Below are positions 46,235 through 55,252 of a stretch of 64,000 nucleotides of DNA, piece after piece. The stretch is from the NCBI RefSeq assembly GCF_000719475.1, contig NZ_JOGO01000006.1, positions 1 to 64,000 on the forward strand, read 5' to 3'. Position numbers and translations under genes: made by a program. Below the pieces are notes generated by a model, which ran no database searches, was not told the DNA's origin, and saw nothing but the letters and a program-made list of their open reading frames with translations. The stretch is from Streptomyces sp. NRRL F-5630. Its GTDB lineage: Bacteria; Actinomycetota; Actinomycetes; Streptomycetales; Streptomycetaceae. Position 1 is the stretch's first letter. Every line of letters begins with the position of its first letter.

Positions 46235-49200
46235 CTGCGTTCCTCCTCGGCTGAGTCCCCCTCGGCTGAAACCTCACGCGCGTCCGCCGTGGTCGGGGCG
46301 GCGGGCGGTCGGGTGTCCCCGGATCGCGCCGAGGCGCTCCCCCGGGCGGGTTCCTCGTCCTCGGTGCCGGGAGGGGTCAGGCTCCCGGCCTCCTCGGCGA
46401 GGGCGGCCTCCACGTCCTTGCGGCCCTGGCTCGCCCCCTGGCGGAAGCCGCCGAGCCTGCGGCGCAGGGCTTCGGCGTCGATGCCGGGGGTGGCGGCGCG
46501 GGGCGCGGGGACGGGCGCCGAGATCTTCGGTGTGCGCTTGGGCAGGCCCTTGTCGGTGACCCGGTCCCAGCTCTCCACCCGCTCCGCCGCCGCGGCCTCC
46601 GCCTCGGCGGTGTCCGGGATACGCGCGTGGGCGTCGGGCCCTATGGCGTAGGGGGAGGCGGGGGGCGCGGGTGCGGGAGCCGCGGGCGGCTCCTCGCGGG
46701 CGGGCGGCTCCTCGTCGGCGGGGGCTGCCTCCCCGGGTACGGGGGGCTGCTCGGTGGCCGGGCGGGGCCGCTCCGGTGCCGGGGCGGGGGCGCTCTCCCG
46801 CGCGGACGGGGTCCGGCCCTCTCCGGCGGCCGGGGTCTCGGCCTCACCGGCGGCCGGGACCTGGTCCGTGCCCGTACCGTCCTCGTCGGTCGCGCCCGCA
46901 GGGGTGCCGTCAGGGGCGGGCGGGAGGTGCAGGAGCATCGTGGTCTCGCTCGACGGCTCGACCGTGGGAGCGGGGGCGACTCCGGGACCCGAGGCGGGCG
47001 GCGCGGCGGGGGCCTCCTCGGCGGGCGCCGTGGCAGGGGCGCTCCCGTCCGGGGCGCTCGCGGCGGCGGGCCGCGTGCCCGCCGTGCCGCGCGCCGCCGC
47101 GACGCTCGCCTCGGCCGCCGCGATGAGCGGGTCCGTGCCGGGCGCGGGAACGGCGCCGCCCTCGGCCTCGGGAGCCTGCCCATCCGTACCAGCGGCGGGG
47201 CTGTCCTGGCCCGTAGCGGCGGGCGGCTCCTCGTGCCCCGTGCCGCCCACGGGGGCCTTCCCGCCCGTACCGGTGGGACCCGTGCCCCTACCACCCGCGG
47301 TGGGTCCGGTGACGTCCCTGCCGGGGAGTTCGTTGGAGTTGGCCTCGGCCTCGGAGCCGGGGAGGGCGACCGCGGGTGCCGCGCCCGCGAGGTGGCCACC
47401 GGCGTGGGGGGTGACGACCCCGGCGGCCGGGGTCGCGAGTATCGGCGGGGGCAGGACCACGACGGCCGCGATACCGCCCTGCTTCTGCTCGCGCAGCCGG
47501 ACCCGGATGCCGTGCCGCGAGGCGAGGCGCGCGACGACGTAGAGGCCGAGCCCGAGTCCGTCCTGCTCGTCCTTGAGGGTGTCGCCCGGCTGGAAGGAGG
47601 AGAGGAGCGCGTTGACCTCGTCGAGGCGCGCGGCGGACATGCCGATGCCCTCGTCCTGCACGGAGAGCATGACCTCGCCGTTCTCCAGGAGCCACGCCGA
47701 GACCTCGATCTGGGCGTCGGGCGGCGAGAACGACGTCGCGTTCTCCAGGAGTTCGGCGACGAGGTGGCTCAGGTCGTCGGCGCAGAAGCCCGCGATGTGC
47801 GCGTGCGGGGGCAGCGCGGCGATGCGTACCCGCTCGTAGCGCTCGATCTCGCTGACCGCCGCGCGCAGCACGTCCACGAGCGGGACCGGGTTCGGGTTCT
47901 GCACGCCGTGCTCGGCGCCCGCGAGGACGAGCAGGTTCTCGCTGTGGCGGCGCATGACGGTCGCGAGGTGGTCGAGCTTGAAGAGGGTCGCGAGGCGGTC
48001 GGGGTCCTGCTCGCGCTCCTCCAGGTTCTCGATGACGCCGAGCTGGCGTTCGACGAGGCCGAGAGTGCGCAGCGCGAGGTTGACGAAGGTCCCGTTGATC
48101 GAGCCCTTCGCCACGTCCAGTTGCTCCTGGACCCCGGCCAGCTCGGCGCGGAGCCGGTCGCGCTCCGCGGCGACGGAACGGCGCTGCCCGATCAGGTGCT
48201 TGCGGTCGCCCTCCAGCGTCCCGATCCGCTCGTGGAGCGCGCTCGCGTGCGCGTGGAGGAGGTTGACGGAGTGGACGACCTGGGCGAACTCGTCGTTGCG
48301 GCCCGTGAAGCGCACCGGCTCCTCTGCGGCCGGGTCCTCCGCGTCCGCGAGGCGCTTCGCGCCGAGGCGCAGCACCGCGAGCGGGCGGGTCAGGGAGCGC
48401 GCGGTGGCCATGCCCACACCGGCGGCGGCGAGCAGCAGGACGCCGACGAGGACGACCCGCAGCTCCAGCGACTGCACCTCGTCGTCGCGCAGCGCCTCGG
48501 TGCGGTGCGAGCGGTCCACGGCGAGCGCCGCGTCGGCCGAGCGCATCAGCTCGATGCGGGCGCCGAGCACGGCGGAGACCTTGGACGTCTTGAGGTCGTG
48601 GTCGCTGTCGGCGAGCTTCGGTTCGTCGGTGAGACGGGTGAGGTACTTCTCCGCCTCGTTGACGTCGGCGCCGGTGACGGTGGCGGTGTACGCGGAGAGG
48701 TCGGCCTCGCGCGCGGTGGCGCGGAAGGTGGCGAGCGCGGCCTCGGAACGGATCTGCGCCTCGTGAGCCGCGCGGCTGAGCGCGTCGCGCTGCCGCTCGC
48801 CCGCCGGGTCGGAGGCGGGCACGGTGGTGGCGAGCCCCGTCACGGGGTCGACGCGGGTCTCGGTACCGGTGGGCCGGGGCACGGCGAGCGCCGCGAGGAG
48901 CAGCCCCCGTACCGCGCCCGCCTCGGTCACGGCGGTGTCCAGGTCGACGAGCGCGTGCGGGGCCTCGACGGCGCCCTTCGGGAGCGCGTCGGCGAGCAGG
49001 GCGACGCGGGCGTGCAGGTGGTCGATGATCCGGCTGTACGAGGTGTGCGCGGCCAGGGCCGTGCCCTTGCCCGTGAGCGCCTGGCGCCGTACGCCGCTGA
49101 TCGCGTCGAGCTGGTCGCGCAGCCCCTTCGGGATGTCGGCGGCCTCCAGCTCCTGCACGCCCCGGTCGACGCGGGCGCTGCGCTGCTCGGTGAGGCCGTC

Positions 49201-49728
49201 GCCGCGCGGGCGGCCGGCGGCGATGTACGCGCTGACCTCGTCGCGCTCGTCGGCGAGCGCCTGGGCGAGGGCGGTGGACTGCTGCGCGACGCGCGCGCCG
49301 TCCACGAGCCGCTGCGCCTCGTGCACGCGGTGGGTGGCGTCGACGAGCGCCGGGGCTCCGGCGCCCGCGACGGCCGCCACGACCACGGCGACGGCGATCA
49401 CGAGCCGGGAGCGGACGCGCTGACGGCGTCCGGTGGACGCCACCGGCGGGGGCACGGAGCCCTCGGGCTGCCGCGGGCCGGGGATGCGGAGCGAGGGGGT
49501 GGCGGAAGCGGAAGCCGGTGCGTCCTGGCCGTCCCGCGCGCCGTCCGGGCCGGGGACCGGCTCGTCCTGGGCGGGGGGCGGCTGGTCCGGGGCGGAGGCC
49601 GACCGGTCCTCGCCGGGCCGCGTGGCCTCCCGCCCCGCGACCTGACCGGGAATCGGCTGGTCCTGCGCCGTGGCCACCTCCTCCTCGCTCCGTGCTCCGC
49701 CCTTGCCCCGAGGCCGCGTTTTCTGCAC
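46231..49728 (-). CDS. Conservon sensor histidine-kinase-like protein CvnA
   Basis: This 1165-residue membrane protein has an N-terminal Gln/Pro-rich region, a membrane helix at about 107-129, an extracellular nitrate-sensor-like helical domain, a second helix at about 423-443, and a HAMP region. A coiled coil follows, then a HATPase domain at about 650-750 (LVAELLENATSFSPPDAQI and GLGLYVVARLASRHG). A Pro/Ala/Glu/Gly-rich tail of about 400 residues ends the protein. The usual phospho-accepting His box is not obvious, as in other CvnA proteins. It heads the cvnA-B-C-D operon. The start at 49728 is GTG without a convincing ribosome site; GTG codons slightly downstream are possible. Confidence 0.9.
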   Translation of the reverse strand: MQKTRPRGKGGARSEEEVATAQDQPIPGQVAGREATRPGEDRSASAPDQPPPAQDEPVPGPDGARDGQDAPASASATPSLRIPGPRQPEGSVPPPVASTGRRQRVRSRLVIAVAVVVAAVAGAGAPALVDATHRVHEAQRLVDGARVAQQSTALAQALADERDEVSAYIAAGRPRGDGLTEQRSARVDRGVQELEAADIPKGLRDQLDAISGVRRQALTGKGTALAAHTSYSRIIDHLHARVALLADALPKGAVEAPHALVDLDTAVTEAGAVRGLLLAALAVPRPTGTETRVDPVTGLATTVPASDPAGERQRDALSRAAHEAQIRSEAALATFRATAREADLSAYTATVTGADVNEAEKYLTRLTDEPKLADSDHDLKTSKVSAVLGARIELMRSADAALAVDRSHRTEALRDDEVQSLELRVVLVGVLLLAAAGVGMATARSLTRPLAVLRLGAKRLADAEDPAAEEPVRFTGRNDEFAQVVHSVNLLHAHASALHERIGTLEGDRKHLIGQRRSVAAERDRLRAELAGVQEQLDVAKGSINGTFVNLALRTLGLVERQLGVIENLEEREQDPDRLATLFKLDHLATVMRRHSENLLVLAGAEHGVQNPNPVPLVDVLRAAVSEIERYERVRIAALPPHAHIAGFCADDLSHLVAELLENATSFSPPDAQIEVSAWLLENGEVMLSVQDEGIGMSAARLDEVNALLSSFQPGDTLKDEQDGLGLGLYVVARLASRHGIRVRLREQKQGGIAAVVVLPPPILATPAAGVVTPHAGGHLAGAAPAVALPGSEAEANSNELPGRDVTGPTAGGRGTGPTGTGGKAPVGGTGHEEPPAATGQDSPAAGTDGQAPEAEGGAVPAPGTDPLIAAAEASVAAARGTAGTRPAAASAPDGSAPATAPAEEAPAAPPASGPGVAPAPTVEPSSETTMLLHLPPAPDGTPAGATDEDGTGTDQVPAAGEAETPAAGEGRTPSARESAPAPAPERPRPATEQPPVPGEAAPADEEPPAREEPPAAPAPAPPASPYAIGPDAHARIPDTAEAEAAAAERVESWDRVTDKGLPKRTPKISAPVPAPRAATPGIDAEALRRRLGGFRQGASQGRKDVEAALAEEAGSLTPPGTEDEEPARGSASARSGDTRPPAAPTTADAREVSAEGDSAEEERR

Positions 49729-50086
49729 CGGTGCTCACATTCCTGACTCGTCCTGCCCCTGCGCCTGAATGACGGGTTGTCAGCGCAGGCGCCCCGCGTT
49801 GCGTTCGCGACCATTCCAGTGCCTTTGGGAGGCGGCCGCGCGCATCGCCTGCCCCGCCACCCGAAGGAGTGAACCGTCCCGGGGAGTTGGTGGGCAAGTC
49901 TCCCATTCCCCGGACGGCGGTATGCGGGGAGCGCCGGTTGGACGCGCACGGCGGGCTTTGGCAAGATACCGCGCCGCAGGCGTCCCGGAACTGATCATTC
50001 CTCCCCAAACCGCGCGCTGACCAGCGGCATTCATTTCCGGCGGGGCCTGGCAGGGCCTCTGTGAAGGGCTCGTGCAGACTGGCCTG
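49729..50086. other. Divergent spacer between cvnA and the PP2C-like gene
   Basis: These 358 bases must contain the cvn operon promoter on the minus strand and the promoter of the gene at 50087. I see CAGACT at 50075-50080 as a possible -10 for the latter, and no clear cvn promoter or operator. Confidence 0.4.
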
Positions 50087-50929
50087 ATGCGCGCCGAACT
50101 GGTCACCGAGCCCGGCGGGAGCGACCGGGCCGACGAGGACTTCACCTGTGTCTCGCTCCCCGCTTCCGGACAGGGTGGTTGTCTCGTCCTCCTTGACGGG
50201 GTCACACCACCCGAAGGAGCGACGGGCTGCGCGCACAGCGTTCCCTGGTACGTGTCGCGGCTCGGGGGCGCCCTCAACGAACTGGCCGTCTCCCGGCCGG
50301 ACCTGACGCTCCGTCAGGTCCTGGCCTCGTCCATCCGGCGCACGGCGGAACTCCACCGGGCGACCTGTGACCTTTCTCACCCGCGCACCCCGCAGGCCAC
50401 CGTCGTGCTCGCCCGGTGGGACGACACCCGTGCCGAACACCTCGTCCTGTCGGACTCGGTACTGCTGCTCGTGGAGCGGGACGGGGCGGTGCGGCCCGTG
50501 CTCGACGACCGCCTCGACCACCTCCCGCTCGCCGCGGAGCGGGCGGCGGTGCGGGACGCGGCGGACGGGGAGCGCGAGGCGGCGCGGGCCGCGTACGCGA
50601 GCGCGGTGGAGTCTCTGCGCAACGCCGAGGGCGGCTTCTTCACGGCGGCGGCCGACCCGGACGTCGCCGCGCGCGCCCTGACCGGCGAGACGCCTCTGGC
50701 GGAACTGCGCTGCCTCATCGCCCTCACCGACGGCGCGACCCGCTGGACCGAGCGCTTCCACCAGGGCGACTGGACCGCCCTCGCGACCCTCCTCCGCACC
50801 CGCGGCCCCCGCGCCCTCCTCGCGGAGGTCCGCCGCCTGGAACGCACCCCGGAGGGGCGGGCGAAGCGCGGCAAGCGGCACGACGACGCGAGCGTGATCC
50901 TGGCGGAGGTGGGGGGCGGGAGGGGATAA
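50087..50929 (+). CDS. PP2C-like phosphatase-fold protein
   Basis: This 280-residue protein resembles the PPM/PP2C fold. It has DRADEDFTCVSLPA at the start, LVLLDGVTPP (the metal-binding Asp-Gly position), TPQATVVLARWDDT, HLVLSDSVLLLV, LIALTDGATRW and the final HDDASVILAEV with the Asp-Asp pair. Most motif I/II/VIII/XI positions are therefore present in altered form. Activity is uncertain. I prefer ATG at 50087, with CAGACT six bases before it (leaderless pattern), over GTG at 50072. It is divergent from the Cvn operon and may or may not be linked to it. Confidence 0.65.
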   Translation: MRAELVTEPGGSDRADEDFTCVSLPASGQGGCLVLLDGVTPPEGATGCAHSVPWYVSRLGGALNELAVSRPDLTLRQVLASSIRRTAELHRATCDLSHPRTPQATVVLARWDDTRAEHLVLSDSVLLLVERDGAVRPVLDDRLDHLPLAAERAAVRDAADGEREAARAAYASAVESLRNAEGGFFTAAADPDVAARALTGETPLAELRCLIALTDGATRWTERFHQGDWTALATLLRTRGPRALLAEVRRLERTPEGRAKRGKRHDDASVILAEVGGGRG

Positions 50930-51006
50930 GGCGGGCGGGGAGTGGGGGGTTCTGCCGCGCGCGCCGGAACCCGCTCGGCCGGAGCGTCCCGTCCCCGCTC
51001 GTCCTC

Positions 51007-51432
51007 TCAGAGCCGGTTCAGCCGGTGAAGGAGGCGGGCCAGTTCCGCGACCTCGCCGGGGGGCCAGCCGGACATCGCCTCGACGTAGCCGGCGCGGCGG
51101 CGTTCGCGCACTTGGCGGAAGCGGGCCTCACCCTCCGGGGTGAGACGTACGAGGCTCGCGCGGCCATCGTCGGGGTCGGGGGCGCGGGTGACGAGACCGA
51201 GGCGTTCGAGGGCGCGGATCTGGCGGCTGACGGTCGCTTTGCCGACGCCGAAGTACAGCGCGAGATCCGTGGCGCGCTGGGGCCCGGCGCTCTCCAGACG
51301 GATGAGGAAGCCGTACGCGGCCGACTCCAGGCCGGGGTGGACCTCGCCCGCGAGTTCGGCGGACGTGGCCCTTGCCCGGCGCAGGAGGAGGCTCAGTTCG
51401 CGCTCCAGGGCGAGAAAGGCGTTCTCGGTCAT
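51007..51432 (-). CDS. MarR family transcriptional regulator
   Basis: This 141-residue winged-helix repressor-type protein has the recognition helix region LALYFGVGKATVSRQIRALERLG followed by the wing RAPDPDDGRASLVRLTPEG. N- and C-terminal helices (ALERELSLLLRRARAT and LARLLHRL) form the dimer interface. MarR proteins usually control adjacent genes and respond to small aromatic ligands. The neighbour here is the divergent muramidase gene at 51652, with about 220 bases between. No cysteine redox sensor is seen. Confidence 0.9.
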   Translation of the reverse strand: MTENAFLALERELSLLLRRARATSAELAGEVHPGLESAAYGFLIRLESAGPQRATDLALYFGVGKATVSRQIRALERLGLVTRAPDPDDGRASLVRLTPEGEARFRQVRERRRAGYVEAMSGWPPGEVAELARLLHRLNRL

Positions 51433-51651
51433 GACGTCCGTTCCTGGCGGCTGAAAAACAGCCCTCTCTCGGGGGTGAAATCGCAGCCTGCACAGTATTT
51501 CCCAGGACTGGACCAGTGACGGCCAAAAGGTGCCCTACCCCGCCCCGGCTCTACTCGCGTAGCTTCCGTTTTTGACATGACCACGGCCCCCGACCCGGCC
51601 GCGGCACATATCGTCAGGTTCCCCACAAGCCGGACCTCTCGGAGGCACGCT

Positions 51652-52485
51652 ATGTCCGTGCATACGATCCGATCAGCCCGCCGCTCCCGCTTCAGAGCGG
51701 CCGGGCCTCTCCTCGCAGCCCTGTCCCTCCTCCTCGCCCTGCCGGTGGCCGCCCAGGCCGCCGACGAGCCGTCCGTGCCCGAGCGCGGCAGCGCCTACCT
51801 CGGCATGGGAGTCGCCGAGCACGACGGCGTGGGCGGACTCCCCCGCGACACCCGGGCCGTCCAGACCGAGGGTGTCGACGTCTCCAGCTACCAGGGGAAC
51901 GTCAACTGGAGCGCCCTGTGGAACAGCGGCGTCAAGTGGGCGTACACCAAGGCCACCGAAGGGACGTACTACACCAACCCCTCCTTCACCCAGCAGTACA
52001 ACGGCTCGTACAACGTCGGCATGATCCGGGGCTCGTACCACTTCGCGACCCCGGACACGACGAGCGGTGGCACGCAGGCCAACTACTTCGTGGCCCACGG
52101 CGGCGGCTGGTCGAAGGACGGCAAGACCCTGCCCGGTGTCCTCGACATCGAGTGGAACCCGTACGGCGCCCAGTGCTACGGCAAGTCGGCCTCCGCGATG
52201 GTCAGCTGGATCAAGGACTTCGCGAACACGTACAAGTCCCGCACCGGGCGCGACGTCGTGATCTACACGGCGACGAGCTGGTGGAAGACCTGCACGGGCA
52301 ACTCCGCCGCCTTCGGCTCCACGAACCCGCTCTGGGTGGCCCGCTACGCCTCCTCGGTGGGGACCCTGCCGGCCGGCTGGGGCTTCTACACGATGTGGCA
52401 GTACACCTCGACGGGCCCCACGGTGGGCGACCACAACAAGTTCAACGGCGCCCTGGACCGCGTCCGGGCCCTCGCCAACGGCTGA
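51652..52485 (+). CDS. Secreted GH25 lysozyme (muramidase)
   Basis: This 277-residue exported enzyme cleaves the MurNAc-GlcNAc bond. A signal peptide spans residues 1-37 (basic RRSRFR, Leu-rich core, AQAA cleavage). The GH25 domain has EGVDVSSYQGNVNW with the first catalytic-site Asp, SYHFATPDTTSGGTQANYF, and GVLDIEWNP with the acidic DxE pair. Two Cys pairs are plausible in the mature domain. No separate wall-binding domain is present. The start is ATG at 51652, seven bases after GGAGG; the upstream in-frame start at 51577 is less likely. Confidence 0.93.
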   Translation: MSVHTIRSARRSRFRAAGPLLAALSLLLALPVAAQAADEPSVPERGSAYLGMGVAEHDGVGGLPRDTRAVQTEGVDVSSYQGNVNWSALWNSGVKWAYTKATEGTYYTNPSFTQQYNGSYNVGMIRGSYHFATPDTTSGGTQANYFVAHGGGWSKDGKTLPGVLDIEWNPYGAQCYGKSASAMVSWIKDFANTYKSRTGRDVVIYTATSWWKTCTGNSAAFGSTNPLWVARYASSVGTLPAGWGFYTMWQYTSTGPTVGDHNKFNGALDRVRALANG

Positions 52486-52496
52486 GGCCGCACTCC

Positions 52497-52530
52497 GGTG
52501 GGCCGGGACCCGCCCGGGTCCCGGCCCACC
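52497..52530. terminator. Bidirectional terminator between GH25 and lon
   Basis: GGTGGGCCGGGACCCG (52497-52512) and CGGGTCCCGGCCCACC (52515-52530) form a perfect 16-bp stem separated by two bases. It sits in the 51-base gap between convergent genes. Confidence 0.85.
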
Positions 52531-52536
52531 GTCCCG

Positions 52537-54951
52537 TCAGGCGGCCAGCGCCTCCCGTTCCCCGGCGCCGGCCGGGGCGAGGGCCAGCTCCAGGACCTGG
52601 CGGACGTCCGTGACCGGGTGGACGTCGAGCTTCGCGAGGATCTCTGCGGGGACGTCGTCGAGGTCCGGCTCGTTCCGCTTGGGGATCACGACGGTCGTGA
52701 TTCCGGCGCGCTGGGCGGCGAGCAGCTTCTGCTTGAGCCCGCCGATCGGCAGCACCCGCCCGGTGAGCGAGACCTCCCCCGTCATCGCGACCTCGGGCCG
52801 CACCTGGCGCCCGCTCAGGAGCGAGGCGAGTGCCGTCGTCATCGTGATGCCCGCGCTCGGCCCGTCCTTCGGGACCGCCCCGGCGGGGAAGTGGATGTGC
52901 ACGCCCCGCTCCTTGAGGTCGCCGACGGGCAGCTCCAGCTCCGCGCCGTGCGAACGCAGGAAGGAGAGCGCGATCCGCGCGGACTCCTTCATGACGTCGC
53001 CGAGCTGACCCGTCAGCGTCAGCCCCGCGCCGCCGGTCTCCGGGTCGGCCAGCGAGGCCTCCACGTAGAGGACGTCACCGCCCGCGCCCGTCACCGCGAG
53101 CCCGGTCGCGACACCCGGCACCGCCGTGCGCCGCTCGGCGGGGTCCTGCGCGGACTCCGGCACGTGGTGGGGCCGCCCGAGCAGCGGGCGCAGCTCCGCC
53201 TCCGTCACCGTGAAGGGCAGTTCCCGCTCGCCCAGTTCGTGCTGGGCCGCGAGCTTGCGCAGGAGCCGCGCGAGGGACCGCTCCAGGTTCCGCACGCCCG
53301 CCTCGCGCGTGTACTCGCCCGCGAGCTTGCGCAGCGCGCTCTCGTCCACGGTCAGCTCGTCCTCCGTGAGCCCGGCCCGCTCGCGCTGGCGGGGCAGCAG
53401 GTGGTCGCGGGCGATGACGACCTTCTCGTCCTCGGTGTAGCCGTCGAGCCGGACCAGCTCCATGCGGTCGAGCAGGGCCTCGGGGATCGACTCCAGGACG
53501 TTCGCCGTGGCGAGGAAGACGACGTCGCTGAGGTCGAGTTCGACCTCCAGGTAGTGGTCGCGGAAGGTGTGGTTCTGCGCGGGGTCGAGCACTTCGAGGA
53601 GGGCCGCCGCCGGGTCGCCCCGGAAGTCGGAGCCCACCTTGTCGATCTCGTCGAGGAGGACCACCGGGTTCATCGAGCCCGCCTCCTTGATCGCCCGTAC
53701 GACGCGCCCGGCCTGGGCGCCCACGTAGGTGCGCCGGTGGCCCCTGATCTCCGCCTCGTCCCGCACGCCGCCGAGCGCCACCCGGACGAAGGAGCGGCCC
53801 ATCGCGTGCGCCACGCTCTCGCCGAGCGAGGTCTTGCCGACGCCGGGGGGCCCGACGAGCGCGAGCACCGCGCCGCCGCGCCGTCCGCCGACGACGCCGA
53901 GGCCCCGGTCGGCGCGGCGCTTGCGCACCGCGAGGTACTCGGTGATGCGGTCCTTCACGTCGTCGAGTCCCGCGTGCTCGGCGTCGAGCACCGCGCGGGC
54001 GCCGCGGATGTCGTACGTGTCCTCGGAGCGCTCGTTCCACGGGAGGTCCAGCACCGTGTCGAGCCACGTGCGAATCCAGGCGCCCTCGGGGCTCTGGTCG
54101 CTCGCGCGCTCCAGCTTCTCGACCTCCTTGAGCGCGGCTTCGCGGACCTTGGCGGGCAGGTCGGCGGCCTCGACGCGGGCGCGGTAGTCGTCGCTCCCGT
54201 CCTCGCCGTCCTCGCCGCTCAGCTCGCGCAGCTCCTTGCGGACCGCTTCGAGCTGACGACGGAGCAGGAACTCGCGCTGCTGCTTGTCCACGCCGTCCTG
54301 GACGTCCTTGGCGATCGTCTCGGCGATCTCCTGCTCGGCGAGGTGCTCGCGGAGCTGGAGCGTGGCGAGCTTGAGGCGCGCGACGGGGTCGGCGGTCTCC
54401 AGCAGCTCGGTCTTCTGGGCGGTGGTGAGGAACGGCGAGTACCCGGAGTTGTCGGCGAGGGCTGCCACGTCGTCGATCTGCTGGACGCGGTCCACGACCT
54501 GCCAGGCGCCGCGCTTCTTGAGCCACTCGGTGGCGAGCGCCTTGTACTCGGTGACGAGTTCGGTGACGGCGCCCGGCAGCGGTTCGGGCACGGTCTCCTC
54601 GACCCGGGTCCCCTCGACCCACAGCGCCGCGCCGGGCCCCGTGGTCCCCGCGCCGATGCGCACGCGCCCGCGGCCCCGGACGAGGGCGCCCGAGTGGCCG
54701 TCGGCGAGCCTGCCCACCTGTTCGACGGTGCCGAGCACGCCGGTGGCGGCGTAGTCCCCGTCGAGGCGCGGCACGAGCAGCACCTCCGGCTTGCCCCCGG
54801 AGCCGCTGGAGCGGGCGGCGGCCTGGGCGGCCTCCACGGCCGCGCGCACCTCACCGTCCGAGAGGTCGAGGGGCACGACCATGCCGGGCAGGACGACCTC
54901 GTCGTCGAGCGGCAGCACGGGCAGGGTGAGCGGTGCGGACGTGAGAGCCAT
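52537..54951 (-). CDS. lon: ATP-dependent protease Lon (LonA type)
   Basis: This 804-residue soluble AAA+ protease has an N-terminal substrate-recognition domain (LPVLPLDDEVVLPGMVVPLD), the AAA+ module with Walker A GPPGVGKTSLG near residue 364 and LLDEIDKVG as Walker B, and the C-terminal protease domain. The catalytic Ser is in PKDGPSAGIT near residue 699 and the Lys is about 43 residues later. The start is ATG at 54951 with GGGGAG just upstream; longer open frames are GC-rich shadows. Expression is probably under HspR, because a HAIR operator lies 23 bases upstream of the start. Confidence 0.97.
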   Translation of the reverse strand: MALTSAPLTLPVLPLDDEVVLPGMVVPLDLSDGEVRAAVEAAQAAARSSGSGGKPEVLLVPRLDGDYAATGVLGTVEQVGRLADGHSGALVRGRGRVRIGAGTTGPGAALWVEGTRVEETVPEPLPGAVTELVTEYKALATEWLKKRGAWQVVDRVQQIDDVAALADNSGYSPFLTTAQKTELLETADPVARLKLATLQLREHLAEQEIAETIAKDVQDGVDKQQREFLLRRQLEAVRKELRELSGEDGEDGSDDYRARVEAADLPAKVREAALKEVEKLERASDQSPEGAWIRTWLDTVLDLPWNERSEDTYDIRGARAVLDAEHAGLDDVKDRITEYLAVRKRRADRGLGVVGGRRGGAVLALVGPPGVGKTSLGESVAHAMGRSFVRVALGGVRDEAEIRGHRRTYVGAQAGRVVRAIKEAGSMNPVVLLDEIDKVGSDFRGDPAAALLEVLDPAQNHTFRDHYLEVELDLSDVVFLATANVLESIPEALLDRMELVRLDGYTEDEKVVIARDHLLPRQRERAGLTEDELTVDESALRKLAGEYTREAGVRNLERSLARLLRKLAAQHELGERELPFTVTEAELRPLLGRPHHVPESAQDPAERRTAVPGVATGLAVTGAGGDVLYVEASLADPETGGAGLTLTGQLGDVMKESARIALSFLRSHGAELELPVGDLKERGVHIHFPAGAVPKDGPSAGITMTTALASLLSGRQVRPEVAMTGEVSLTGRVLPIGGLKQKLLAAQRAGITTVVIPKRNEPDLDDVPAEILAKLDVHPVTDVRQVLELALAPAGAGEREALAA

Positions 54952-55252
54952 GATCTCCCCTTCGGCAGTCAAGTTGAGCTGTACCGACTCAATGCCCGCG
55001 GAGCCCCTGGTGTTCCCGCTCGCTTGTTCGCCCACAGCGATCATCCGGAAGGCCGGGCGAAACCCCCCGTGCCGTACCCCAGCGCCCGGACCGGCCCGCC
55101 TGTTCCCTGCTCGCGGAAGCGCTCGTCGTCGCGGGTGGCGCGCTCCCCGGTGGCCGAAGGGGGCCCGGCCCGCTCGGGAGCGCGGCCGTTTGCGAGGGCG
55201 GGGCCCGGCGCCGGAGGATGGCGGGGCGCGATCGACACAGGAGGTACGTGCG
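54952..55252. other. Divergent spacer between lon and the spermidine-synthase-like gene
   Basis: Besides the HAIR operator this 301-base stretch must contain the lon promoter and that of the gene at 55253. AGGAGG at about 55239-55244 is the latter's ribosome-binding site. No further operator is seen. Confidence 0.4.
54974..54992. promoter_or_regulatory. HAIR operator for HspR upstream of lon
   Basis: TTGAGC-N7-ACTCAA at 54974-54992 matches the HspR-associated inverted repeat CTTGAGT-N7-ACTCAAG with the correct 7-base spacer and one mismatch within the inner hexamers. In streptomycetes HspR represses dnaK, clpB and lon. The site lies where the lon promoter is expected on the minus strand. Confidence 0.8.

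Noticed and set aside
46627..49746. A 1039-codon plus-strand frame opposite cvnA
   Set aside because: Gly/Arg/Val-rich translation with no domain; cvnA is well supported on the minus strand.
51507..51517. ACTGGACCAGT as a DasR operator upstream of the GH25 gene
   Set aside because: The DasR consensus is a 16-base palindrome, ACTGGTCTAGACCA-type; this 11-base palindrome lacks the central five bases and would place the half-sites out of register.
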